A DNA stretch of 64,000 nt from Streptomyces sp. MUM 2J (lineage in GTDB: Bacteria; Actinomycetota; Actinomycetes; Streptomycetales; Streptomycetaceae). Made by a program: the position numbers and the translations under genes. Of the stretch, positions 1-7,947 are shown one piece after another (positions within the stretch are counted from its first letter, which is position 1; the number at the start of each line of letters is the position of its first letter). Location: assembly GCF_022414535.1 (NCBI RefSeq), contig NZ_JADWYM010000002.1, positions 62,001 through 126,000 of the forward strand, in the 5' to 3' direction. The notes under the pieces were generated by a model. That model searched no databases. It saw nothing but the letters and a program-made list of their open reading frames with translations, and was not told where the DNA came from.

Positions 1-1089
1 CTCGACGCAGTCGGCGGGCGCGATGTAGCCCTGCGCCTCGATCTCCTTCCACGGCGCGTCGAACCGCTTCGGACCGATCAGGGAGAAGACGTCGGACTCC
101 CGCCCGTCCTCCCGCACCAGCGTCGCGGTCAGGCCGAGGCGGCGGCGGGCCTGGAGATCGGCGGTGAACTTGAAGACGGGGGCGGGCAGCAGGTGCACCT
201 CGTCGTAGACGATCAGACCCCAGTCCCGGGAGTCGAACAGCTCCAGATGCGGGTAGACGCCCTTGCGCCGCGTCGTCAGCACCTGGTACGTGGCGATGGT
301 GACGGGCCGGATCTCCTTCCGCGTGCCGCTGTACTCGCCGATCTCGTCCTCGGTCAGCGACGTCCGCCTCACCAGCTCGTGCTTCCACTGCCGCGCCGAG
401 ACCGTGTTGGTGACGAGGATCAGCGTCGTCGACTTGGCCTGTGACATCGCCCCGGCCCCGACCAGCGTCTTGCCCGCGCCACAGGGCAGGACGACCACAC
501 CGGACCCGCCGTGCCAGAAGTTCTCCACCGCCTGCTTCTGGTACGGCCGCAGGGCCCAGCCGTCCTCGTGCAGCTCGATGGGGTGGGCCTCGCCGTCGAC
601 GTACCCGGCGAGGTCCTCCGCGGGCCAGCCCAGCTTGAGCAGGGTCTGCTTGATCTGGCCGCGTTCGGACGGGTGCACGACGACGGTGTCCGGGTCGATC
701 CGCGCGCCGACCAGCGGGGCCACCCGCTTGGAGCGCAGCACCTCCTCCAGCACCGGCCGGTCGGTGCTGGCCAGCACCAGCCCGTGCGCCGGATGCTTCA
801 GCAGACTGAGCCGCCCGTAGCGGTCCATCGTCTCGGCGACGTCGACGAGCAACGCGTGCGGCACGGGGTAGCGGCTGTACTGCACCAGCGCGTCCACCAC
901 CTGCTCGGCGTCGTGGCCGGCCGCCCGCGCGTTCCACAGCCCGAGGGGTGTCACCCGGTAGGTGTGGATGTGCTCGGGTGCCCGCTCCAGTTCCGCGAAG
1001 GGCGCGATGGCGCGACGGCACGCGTCGGCCTGCTCGTGGTCGACCTCCAGGAGCAGCGTCTTGTCCGACTGGACGATTAGGCAGGACAC
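1..1089 (-). CDS. DNA repair helicase XPB family (DEAD/DEAH box), 5' part only
   Basis: This is a superfamily 2 DNA helicase of the XPB/ERCC3 type, expected to unwind DNA in repair. About 363 codons are visible. The rest, including the second RecA-like helicase domain, lies beyond the left edge. Residues 1-165 form the XPB N-terminal damage-recognition-like region. Walker A (CGAGKT) is near residue 203 and the Walker B DEVH motif near residue 294. I chose the GTG at 1089-1087 because GGAGG (1095-1099 on the complement) lies 5 bases upstream and the protein then begins VSCLIVQSDKTLLLEV. A divergent recombinase starts only 27 bp upstream, so the two genes share a very compact promoter region. 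Confidence 0.9.
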   Translation of the reverse strand, partial: MSCLIVQSDKTLLLEVDHEQADACRRAIAPFAELERAPEHIHTYRVTPLGLWNARAAGHDAEQVVDALVQYSRYPVPHALLVDVAETMDRYGRLSLLKHPAHGLVLASTDRPVLEEVLRSKRVAPLVGARIDPDTVVVHPSERGQIKQTLLKLGWPAEDLAGYVDGEAHPIELHEDGWALRPYQKQAVENFWHGGSGVVVLPCGAGKTLVGAGAMSQAKSTTLILVTNTVSARQWKHELVRRTSLTEDEIGEYSGTRKEIRPVTIATYQVLTTRRKGVYPHLELFDSRDWGLIVYDEVHLLPAPVFKFTADLQARRRLGLTATLVREDGRESDVFSLIGPKRFDAPWKEIEAQGYIAPADCVE

Positions 1090-1104
1090 ACATACCTCCG
1101 CAGA

Positions 1105-1116
1105 TAGGGTCGTCTC
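1105..1116 (+). promoter_or_regulatory. -10 element of a probable leaderless recombinase promoter
   Basis: TAGGGT at 1105-1110 matches the streptomycete -10 consensus and is followed by exactly six bases before the GTG at 1117, the spacing expected for a leaderless mRNA. No Shine-Dalgarno sequence precedes this start and no convincing -35 is visible. Confidence 0.5.
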
Positions 1117-2757
1117 GTGACAGAAACAACGCCTGTCACAGCACGGGCTATGCCCCGTGCCCGACGCCGGAAGGGCGTCCCGGCCAGCGCGCCGGGGATG
1201 CGCGCCGCTATCTATGTTCGCCTATCGCGCGAAACCGACGAGACGACTTCGCCGGAACGCCAGCGCGCGGCCTGTGAAGCGTTGTGCGAGGCACGCGGCT
1301 GGGAGGTCGTGGCCGCCGAGGAGGACATCGACGTCTCGGGCTTCTCGCGTGGGCTCGACCGGCCGGGACTGCAACGCATCCTGACCAAACTCGCCGAGCT
1401 GGACGTGATCGTGTTCTTCAAGATCGACCGGCTTGCGCGCTCGACGGTCGACTTCGCGGAGATCATGCGACTCGCCGAGCACCAGAACGTGGCGCTCGCG
1501 TCGGCGACGGAGCCGTTCGACCTCACGTCGTCCATGGGCCGGGCCATGGCGAAGGTCATCGCGGTCTTCGCCGAGCTGGAGTCCGACACCATCGGGATGC
1601 GGGTGTCCAGCGCGCACGAGCACCTGCGCCGCGAGGGCCGCTACACCGGCGGTCGGGTCCCGTACGGGTACATGGTCGTCCCCAACCCCAACGGGGAGGG
1701 CAAGGTCCTCGCGGTCAACGAGGACGAGGCCGAGACGATCAAGCGGATCGTGGAGCGGATCCTGGCCAAGGACTCGCTCATGCAGATCATCAACGATCTC
1801 AACAAGGAGGGCGTCCCGTCGCCCGGCCACTCCTCACGCCAGACCACGGGCAAACGCAGCGACTCCAAGCAGTGGTACACGACGACGCTGCGGAGCTTGC
1901 TGGGCAACCCCCAGTTGCTCGGCCAGGTCATCGAGGACGGAAAGCCGATCCTGCGGACGGACGGCCTGCCCCTGGTCAACCGCCCGCCGATCCTCGACAA
2001 GGACACCTGGCAGGCGCTCCAGAACGAGTTGGCGCGCCGGGCCAATCCCGGTGAGAAGCGCCGGGAGGGGACGTCGCTGCTGCGCGGCATCATGCACTGC
2101 GGAGTCTGCGGAGAGCGCATGTACACCTTCAGCGGGCGCAACGGTCAGCTTCGGTACCGGTGCATCGGCCCGCTGAAGTACCGCCAGCGGGCGGCCAAGG
2201 GGGAGGAGAAGCCGGGCGTGAAGTGCTACGGGCCGACCGTGGCGGGGGTGACCACCGAGGAGCACGTCACCGAGCAGTTCCTCGCGAAGTACGGGCACCT
2301 TGCCGTGATGCGGATGGTCCAGGAGGCCGGCGAGGACTTCCGCCCGCAGATCAGGCAGGCCGAGGAAGCGCTGGCCGACCCGCAAAAGGATCGCTACGAC
2401 CGGGGCCTGTTCAAGGGCGACGACGGAGCGATCCGGTACGCGGAGCAGTACGCCAAGCTGGAAGAGCGACTGGCGACCCTGAAGGAGAGACAGCGAACGG
2501 CGAAGCCGGGCGGCGTGAAGGCGGAGCCGACCGGCGAGACGCACGCCGAGCAGTGGAAGCGCTCGGACGTGGCTGGTAAGCGAGATCTGCTGTTGAACGC
2601 GGGCGGCTACGTGGAGGTGGCACCCGCGCGGCGTGGCGGCAAGAAGCTGGACACGTCGCGTCTGTCGGTGTACTTCGGCGAGGAGGGGCACATGCGGCGG
2701 GCGGCAGCGGCGAAGGAGAGCGGACAGGAGGCCGAGGCGGCTGACAACCAGGGCTGA
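1117..2757 (+). CDS. large serine recombinase / phage-type integrase
   Basis: This 546-residue serine site-specific recombinase is the size of the phiC31/TP901 integrase family, which join attP and attB sites. The catalytic domain starts near residue 28 (RAAIYVRLS, nucleophile Ser37) and includes the arginine-rich active-site segment DRLARS. The recombinase domain follows (GRVPYGY onward). A zinc-ribbon domain (CGVCGERM near residue 328, with later Cys residues) and a charged coiled-coil-like C-terminal region complete the protein. GTG 1117 appears leaderless; the first internal ATG (1150) would remove only a basic tail. No excisionase, replication or structural phage genes follow, so this looks like a remnant or a minimal element. 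It appears intact and could be active. Confidence 0.93.
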   Translation: MTETTPVTARAMPRARRRKGVPASAPGMRAAIYVRLSRETDETTSPERQRAACEALCEARGWEVVAAEEDIDVSGFSRGLDRPGLQRILTKLAELDVIVFFKIDRLARSTVDFAEIMRLAEHQNVALASATEPFDLTSSMGRAMAKVIAVFAELESDTIGMRVSSAHEHLRREGRYTGGRVPYGYMVVPNPNGEGKVLAVNEDEAETIKRIVERILAKDSLMQIINDLNKEGVPSPGHSSRQTTGKRSDSKQWYTTTLRSLLGNPQLLGQVIEDGKPILRTDGLPLVNRPPILDKDTWQALQNELARRANPGEKRREGTSLLRGIMHCGVCGERMYTFSGRNGQLRYRCIGPLKYRQRAAKGEEKPGVKCYGPTVAGVTTEEHVTEQFLAKYGHLAVMRMVQEAGEDFRPQIRQAEEALADPQKDRYDRGLFKGDDGAIRYAEQYAKLEERLATLKERQRTAKPGGVKAEPTGETHAEQWKRSDVAGKRDLLLNAGGYVEVAPARRGGKKLDTSRLSVYFGEEGHMRRAAAAKESGQEAEAADNQG

Positions 2758-2772
2758 CGCCGCGCGACGGCG

Positions 2773-3195
2773 ATGCGCCACCGAGGCGAACTCGGCGATG
2801 TTGACGGCGCCTTGAACGCACTGAACGATCTGCTGGCCGTCCAACTGGAGGACGATCCTGACAGTCCGGACACCTACGCTACCCGGGCCGGCATCGCGGA
2901 GTGGACGGGTCGGCGCGGAGACCCGCAGCCGGCGGTCACCCTGTTGGAGGATCTACTCGCCGACCGGTTGCGAGTGCTTGGACCGGAGCATCCACACACC
3001 TTGTCCACCCGGCTGAACCTAGGACGATGGCGAACAGCCGCGGGCGACGCCGAACGAGCGGCGGGCGAGCTCTCCGTTCTCCTGCCCGAACAGATGGAAG
3101 TGCTCGGAGTCGACCACCCGTCGGTCGCGGCGACCCGCGCGGCCTTGGCTCGCGCGCTCTTGGACGCTGGCGGCAGCTTCGACGAGCGGACTTGA
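2773..3195 (+). pseudogene. truncated tetratricopeptide-repeat protein
   Basis: The 140-residue frame contains TPR motifs of the type common in large actinobacterial regulators: LGPEHPHTL and LGVDHPSVAATRAALARALL. Family members are usually many hundreds of residues long with an N-terminal NB-ARC or catalytic domain, and nothing of that kind precedes it. There is no clear ribosome binding site before ATG 2773. It begins 15 bp after the recombinase stop, so it is probably the 3' end of a larger gene left behind by insertion or deletion. It could also be a small expressed TPR protein. Confidence 0.6.
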
Positions 3196-3223
3196 TGGCG
3201 GCAATGATGGCGTAGGGGCCGTC

Positions 3224-3243
3224 GATCACTGCCGTCAGTGATC
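3224..3243. repeat. 8-bp inverted repeat (GATCACTG / CAGTGATC)
   Basis: The arms at 3224-3231 and 3236-3243 are perfect complements around a 4-base centre (CCGT). The site lies just after the TPR fragment, where the recombinase-bearing insert seems to end. It could be a weak terminator or part of a recombination site. The sequence alone does not decide. Confidence 0.4.
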
Positions 3244-3328
3244 AGCCCAAGAGAAGGCCCAACGCTGTGTGCCCCAACCGCCCGGGCCCGCGCCCGGCCC
3301 GGCGTCCGGACCCGCGCCCGCCGCCCGG

Positions 3329-3370
3329 ACCGGGGTCAGTCGTCCGCCGCACCGGGGTCAGTCGTCCGCC
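3329..3370. repeat. tandem duplication, 20-bp identical units with 22-bp period
   Basis: Two identical 20-bp copies (3329-3348 and 3351-3370) cover the stop codon and the last codons of the minus-strand helicase-associated gene. The downstream copy repeats the end of the gene, including a second TGA, after the real stop. It looks like a recent slippage duplication. Confidence 0.85.
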
Positions 3371-5886
3371 AGTTCCGCCACGCCCGTGATCCGGTGCAGC
3401 GGGAGGGTACGGACCTCGTCGGCCGTGTGGTCGTACGCCGTCACGAAGCCGCCCTCGACCCGCACGGGCGCGATGACGCGCTGGCTGGCGCCGCCCTCGG
3501 CGTTGACGTAGCCGATCCACACCGCCTCGCCGGTCAGCACGGCGGCCTGGAGGGTGGCGAGGGTCTCCGCGGCCGAGGTGCGCGGCAGCTCGCCGGAGGC
3601 CGGCGGGGGTCCCGACGGCTTGCGCGGGGTGGTGGAGGCCAGGTCGCCCGCGCGGATCGCGCGGATCGCGGCGCCGAGCAGGGCCGCGTCGGGGACCGGC
3701 GGGCCGTCCGGCACCGGCTCGGGCGGGGTGCGGGGCGGGGTGCGGTGGGCGCCGGGACGGGTGACCAGCACATCGCCCTCCGCCGATTCGGCGGCGGGTG
3801 CGAAGCCCATGGCCCGCAGCCCCTCCAGCAGGGTCGCCGGATCCGCCTGGGCGGCCAGCACCGTCGGTGCGAGGCGGCGCAGGCGCAGGCCGGTGGCACG
3901 CTTGTCGGCCAGGATCTCGTTCAGCAGGGCGTCGTCGTCGCAGCGGACGTACGCCGAGGCCGCGCCCACCCGCAGCCGGCCGTGGCGGCGGGCCACGTCG
4001 TCGATCAGGTAGGCGAGCGGCTGCGGCACCGGGGTGCGCGAGTGCGTGGTGAGGAAGTCCTGCAGCTCGGCCGCGCTGCGCCCGGCGTCCAGGGCGCGCC
4101 GCACCGAGGCCGGTGTGAACCGGTAGACCGTCGCGCCGCCCTTGGACTCGATGTCGGCGAGCATGCCGAGCACGTTGGCGAGCGGGCGCTGCAGCGGGCC
4201 CGGGGCCACGGCGGTCAGGTCGGCCTGGAGGAGCACGTGGTCGAGCGGTTCCGGCAGCAGCGGGGCGAGCAGCCGGGCGGCGGCGGCCGCGGCGTCGGCC
4301 CGGGCGGCGGCGGAGAGCGGTGCCGCGGGGGCGGGCCTGCGGTGGTGGTGCACGGGCAGCTTGTCGCCGGGGCCGGACGGCTCGCCCGCCGCGTCCCCGT
4401 CCGGCCGCGCCGCCGGCGCGGGCAGGCCCAGCAGCGCCCGCCCGTGGGCGGACAGCGCGCCCCGCCCGGTCACGCCGAGCAGCTCCGCCTCCGTGAGCGT
4501 CGCCCGGGCGAGCCGGGTGCGCAGGTCCTCCTCGCGGCGCTGGGGGCGTTCCCAGTGCAGCCGGGCCAGCACGGACTCGGGGTGCGGGGCGGAGCCCTGC
4601 GGCAGTGCGGCGAGCAGGGTCAGGACCCGGTGCCGCACCTCCGGCGCCGCGGAACGGTCCAGTCCGGGGCCGAGCGCGGACAGGGTGCGCTCCTTGGCGT
4701 CGCGTCCGCCGACCAGTCCCGGGGTGCGGGTCGCCGTCAGCCACGGCGTCACCAGACGGGCCCAGCGTTCCGGTGCGGGCAGTGCCAGCCACTCGTCGTA
4801 GGCCGGGGTGGCCGCGTACCGCTCGTCGGCTTCGCCGTCGGAGGCGATCAGGCCCGCCGCGTACGCCAGTTCCACCCAGAAGGCGGCCGTCGGCTCGGGC
4901 ACGTCGAGGGCGACCGCGGTCCGCTTCAGGTCCCGCACGCTCAGCCCGCCGGCCCGCAGCACGGCCGGGCCGCCCTCGTCCCAGTCCTTGAGCAGTTCCT
5001 CGACGGTGGCGAGCGCCGTCAGTGCCTGGCCGGCGGCGGTGGAGTCCACAGTCTCCGGGCGGTGGGCGGTACCCGTCTCCACCGCCGGTGGCAGCGGCTC
5101 CGGTGTGCGGTGCGCCCGCCCGGCGCGCAGGTGCAGGGCGACCTCGCGGGGCAGGACGACCGTCCCGGGTGCCGTCGGCAGCAGCAGCCCGCGGTCCAGC
5201 AGCCAGCGCAGATGGGCTGCCGGGTCGGCGGTGACCTGCCCGTAGGGCGGGCCCCACATCAGCCGGGTCAGCACCTCGCGCGCCTCCTCGGGCGCGCCGG
5301 CGAGCAGTGCCGTCATCCGTCCCCGGTCGGTGAACAGACCGGTGAGCGCGGTGACCGCGGAGACACCGTCATGCGTGGTCGGCAGCCCCGCCGTCGTCAC
5401 GATCTCCTGGATCCGTCCCGGCGACATGCCGGCCGCCGCCTCCGCGGCGGCCGGGCCGAGCCCGGTCGGCGACGGGTGCTGCGGGGAGGGGGCGAGCAGC
5501 TCCCGCGCCGTGCGCACCAGCCGCAGCCGATCGTCGCCGCCCCACACCAGTGCCTGCTCGCGCAGCTGGTGCAGCGCGTGCGGCAGCGCGGCGGCCACCT
5601 CCGGGTCGCCTGCGTCGCCGGCCATGAGGCCCAGCAGGTCCGTGTACGAGGCCGGATCCGTGGCCACGGCCAGTGCCTGGGCCGTCTGGAGGGTGAACCG
5701 GTCCAGCCGGTCCAGGGCGCGCACGACGCTGGCCCGCGTGCCGGCACGCGTCGCCAGCTGCGTGAGGTCGGTGGGGACGGGCGTGACGAGGTCGGGGCGG
5801 CTGCGCAGGAGCGCGGCCAGGGAGGCGTCGTCGCGCCCGCGGAGTGCTTCCGCGAGGGAGCGGGGCGGAGTGGCCGGGCTGCTCAT
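3358..5886 (-). CDS. helicase-associated domain protein (XPB/Ssl2-like N-terminal and WYL-like C-terminal regions)
   Basis: This large actinobacterial protein (842 residues) is of the type annotated as helicase C-terminal (Helicase_C_3) or helicase-associated. I see no Walker A or DEAD motif, so it is not itself a helicase ATPase. The N-terminal half is leucine- and alanine-rich winged-helix-like repeats. The last 60 residues (AVWIGYVNAEGG to LPLHRITGVAEL) resemble a WYL domain, a ligand or nucleic-acid sensing fold. Start ATG 5886 gives MSSPATPPRSLAEALRG; the frame stays open further upstream but that extension looks non-coding. It may assist XPB in DNA repair, judging from domain relatives only. 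Confidence 0.8.
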   Translation of the reverse strand: MSSPATPPRSLAEALRGRDDASLAALLRSRPDLVTPVPTDLTQLATRAGTRASVVRALDRLDRFTLQTAQALAVATDPASYTDLLGLMAGDAGDPEVAAALPHALHQLREQALVWGGDDRLRLVRTARELLAPSPQHPSPTGLGPAAAEAAAGMSPGRIQEIVTTAGLPTTHDGVSAVTALTGLFTDRGRMTALLAGAPEEAREVLTRLMWGPPYGQVTADPAAHLRWLLDRGLLLPTAPGTVVLPREVALHLRAGRAHRTPEPLPPAVETGTAHRPETVDSTAAGQALTALATVEELLKDWDEGGPAVLRAGGLSVRDLKRTAVALDVPEPTAAFWVELAYAAGLIASDGEADERYAATPAYDEWLALPAPERWARLVTPWLTATRTPGLVGGRDAKERTLSALGPGLDRSAAPEVRHRVLTLLAALPQGSAPHPESVLARLHWERPQRREEDLRTRLARATLTEAELLGVTGRGALSAHGRALLGLPAPAARPDGDAAGEPSGPGDKLPVHHHRRPAPAAPLSAAARADAAAAAARLLAPLLPEPLDHVLLQADLTAVAPGPLQRPLANVLGMLADIESKGGATVYRFTPASVRRALDAGRSAAELQDFLTTHSRTPVPQPLAYLIDDVARRHGRLRVGAASAYVRCDDDALLNEILADKRATGLRLRRLAPTVLAAQADPATLLEGLRAMGFAPAAESAEGDVLVTRPGAHRTPPRTPPEPVPDGPPVPDAALLGAAIRAIRAGDLASTTPRKPSGPPPASGELPRTSAAETLATLQAAVLTGEAVWIGYVNAEGGASQRVIAPVRVEGGFVTAYDHTADEVRTLPLHRITGVAELADD

Positions 5887-5968
5887 CCGACCCACGGTAG
5901 CGGGTGGGTGCGTCGGTGGAGGGTCGTCGTCCGGCACGGGGCGGCGTGGGAACGATAGCGTCCTCCCC

Positions 5969-7003
5969 GTGGGGATCGAGAGCGACAAGGTCGTCTACGA
6001 GTACCTGAGCCGGGTCGGTGACGTGGCGCAGCAGCGGCAGTTGCCGTCGGCCACGCGCATGCGGCTCGTGTCGCAGCTGCGGGACGAGATCGACCGGCAC
6101 CGGGCGAAGGCCGCCGTCGACAGTCCTGCCGCGGTGCGCCGCATCCTGGACCGCCTCGGCAGCCCGGACGACGTGGTCACGGCGGCCTCGGACGGTGGGG
6201 CGGGGCGCGGCGTGCCCGTGCAGCCGCCACCGGCCGCCGTCCCCGTGCAGCGGGACGACGGGCGCAGGGCGGCGGGGGCGAAGGAGCCGAAGGAGGCGGG
6301 GCCCAGGGGCCTGTGGCGTGGGGTGCCGCGTCCGCGTCCGGCCGAGCCGCAGGCTCCGGCTCCGCGCTCCGGCGCGCCGTCGCCGCCGCACCTGGCGGGT
6401 GCGCACGAACTCGGCGGGACCAGTGCCGTGCAGCCCGACTGGTGGCGGGTGGAGGGCGGGCCCGCGGACGAGGTGCCCGGGTTCGTCGGTGGCGTGGAGA
6501 TCCCGGAGCTGCTCAGGCCGCCGCCCTCGGGGAACTCCCCGGGGAAGTCCCCGGAGAGGCCGTCCGGGGAGCCGCGGGTGGATCCGGCGGCGGACGGGGC
6601 GGTTTCTCAGGCCGAGCCGGCGGCGGCCGGTCGCCGCCGCCTCGCCGTGCTCACCGCGCGCCGCTGGAGCAACCCTCTGCTGCTGCTCGCCGCCGGGAGC
6701 CTCGTCGTGGGCGCGGTGCTGGGGAACCTGGTCGCGCTGCTGGCCGGCTGGCTGATCGCCTGGGCCTCGCGGCGGCTGAGCGACGCCGAGACCAAGTGGG
6801 CCGTCGTGATCCTGCCGGGTCTGGCGCTGACGTCGGGCGTGGTGTGGCTGTGGGGCCGCGCCGAGGGCCGCTGGGGCGAACCGGTCGCCGACGGGCAGAT
6901 GAGCGGCGCGATCGCCGAGACCTGGCCGTGGGTGGTGCGGGGCGCGGCGGTGCTGTCCGCGGTGTTCCTCGTGTGGCGCTCGCAGCGGCGGCCCCCGGCG
7001 TGA
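5969..7003 (+). CDS. integral membrane protein, unknown function
   Basis: The 344-residue protein has a charged helical N-terminal segment of about 75 residues (VGIESDKVVYEYLSRVGDV onward) that resembles the N-terminal helical region of HAAS-type signalling membrane proteins. A long proline/glycine-rich linker follows to about residue 225, then three hydrophobic helices (NPLLLLAAGSLVVGAVLGNL; AVVILPGLALTSGVVWLWG; WVVRGAAVLSAVFLVW). The cytoplasmic N-terminus plus C-terminal membrane anchor suggests a regulatory or partner-binding role, but no family is recognised with confidence. GTG 5969 is chosen because it fits the divergent gene that starts at 5886. A hairpin follows the stop. Confidence 0.75.
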   Translation: MGIESDKVVYEYLSRVGDVAQQRQLPSATRMRLVSQLRDEIDRHRAKAAVDSPAAVRRILDRLGSPDDVVTAASDGGAGRGVPVQPPPAAVPVQRDDGRRAAGAKEPKEAGPRGLWRGVPRPRPAEPQAPAPRSGAPSPPHLAGAHELGGTSAVQPDWWRVEGGPADEVPGFVGGVEIPELLRPPPSGNSPGKSPERPSGEPRVDPAADGAVSQAEPAAAGRRRLAVLTARRWSNPLLLLAAGSLVVGAVLGNLVALLAGWLIAWASRRLSDAETKWAVVILPGLALTSGVVWLWGRAEGRWGEPVADGQMSGAIAETWPWVVRGAAVLSAVFLVWRSQRRPPA

Positions 7004-7028
7004 GGCCGTGCGGCCGGGTCCGGACCGC

Positions 7029-7054
7029 CCCTCCGCCCGGAACCGGGCGGAGGG
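7029..7054 (+). terminator. GC-rich hairpin after the membrane-protein gene
   Basis: A 12-bp perfect stem (7029-7040 with 7043-7054) is centred on a GGAACC turn. It lies 25 bases after the stop codon and just before the HAD gene. There is no U-tract, as is usual in Streptomyces. Confidence 0.6.
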
Positions 7055-7084
7055 TGGGGGAGGCCGGCACGGCACAATGACCGC

Positions 7085-7720
7085 ATGACGTCGCGCGCCC
7101 CGGTGGTCGGATTCGACCTCGACATGACCCTGATCGACTCCCGCCCCGGCATCCGCGCCTGCTACCTGGCACTGTCCGAGCTGACCGGGACGTACATCGA
7201 CGCCGACCTCGCGGTCACGCGCCTGGGGCCGCCGCTCACCGACGAGCTGGCGCAGTGGTTCCCCGCGGAGCGGATCGAGGCGATGGCCGCCCTCTACCGG
7301 CAGCTCTACCCGGAGAAGGCCGTTCCGCCCACGCTTGCGATGCCCGGCGCCCGGGAGGCGATCGCGGCGGTGCGGGCGGCCGGCGGGCGGGCGATCGTGG
7401 TCACCGCCAAGCACGAGCCGAGCGCCGGACTCCACCTGGAGCACCTGGGCATCGACGCCGACGCCCTCATCGGCGACCTGTGGGCCGAGCGGAAGGCGGA
7501 GGCGCTGCGCGAGCACGGCGCCGGCGTGTACGTCGGCGACCACGTGGGCGACGTGCGCGGGGCGCGGGCGGCGGGCGCGCTGTCGGTGGCGGTGGCGAGC
7601 GGGCCGTGCGCGCCCGAGGAACTGCGCGCGGCCGGCGCAGACGTCGTCCTCGGCGGGCTCGGCGACTTCCCGGGGTGGCTTTCGGCCTACCTGGACGCTC
7701 CGGAACCGGTGCGCGCCTGA
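7085..7720 (+). CDS. HAD-superfamily hydrolase (phosphoglycolate phosphatase-like)
   Basis: This soluble phosphatase of 211 residues carries the HAD motif I FDLDMTL (nucleophile Asp11, acid Asp13), a helical cap domain (residues about 20-85), motif II in VVTAKHEPS, and motifs III/IV ending in YVGDHVGDVRGA. It should hydrolyse a small phosphate ester such as phosphoglycolate or a nucleotide; the substrate cannot be assigned. The ATG at 7085 has no Shine-Dalgarno sequence. CACAAT at 7072-7077 sits six bases upstream of the ATG, so a leaderless transcript is plausible. Its 3' end overlaps the convergent small membrane gene by 34 bp. Confidence 0.9.
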   Translation: MTSRAPVVGFDLDMTLIDSRPGIRACYLALSELTGTYIDADLAVTRLGPPLTDELAQWFPAERIEAMAALYRQLYPEKAVPPTLAMPGAREAIAAVRAAGGRAIVVTAKHEPSAGLHLEHLGIDADALIGDLWAERKAEALREHGAGVYVGDHVGDVRGARAAGALSVAVASGPCAPEELRAAGADVVLGGLGDFPGWLSAYLDAPEPVRA

Positions 7721-7947
7721 CGCCGTCCGGCAGCGATCGACCGCATTATGCCGGCTCCGGCGAGCAGGAATCCGACGGCCATGAGCATGCTCAGACCGAA
7801 CATGTACGTCGGAAAGGGCGCCGTTCCGAGGAGCAGAGGCGCCACGGTGACCAGGGTGGCCACGGCACCGATGAAGAAGACGATCGCACCGGCACGGATC
7901 AGCCGATCACCGGGTGCGGTGGAATTCGGTTGGGTTTCGTCACGCAC
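7687..7947 (-). CDS. small two-helix membrane protein
   Basis: The 86-residue protein has a polar N-terminus, two hydrophobic helices (AGAIVFFIGAVATLVTVAPLLL and YMFGLSMLMAVGFLLAGAGI) and a basic C-terminus. The layout is typical of small conserved actinobacterial membrane proteins of unknown function. The start is set at GTG 7947 (VRDETQPNSTAPGDRL), where the coding pattern begins. The frame is open further upstream but reads as low-complexity shadow. Its 3' end overlaps the HAD gene tail-to-tail. Confidence 0.7.
   Translation of the reverse strand: MRDETQPNSTAPGDRLIRAGAIVFFIGAVATLVTVAPLLLGTAPFPTYMFGLSMLMAVGFLLAGAGIMRSIAAGRRQARTGSGASR

Noticed and set aside
3238-5958. 906-codon plus-strand frame opposite the helicase-associated gene
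   Set aside because: Gly/Arg/Gln-rich composition typical of the shadow frame of GC-rich genes; the minus strand carries the protein with domain features.
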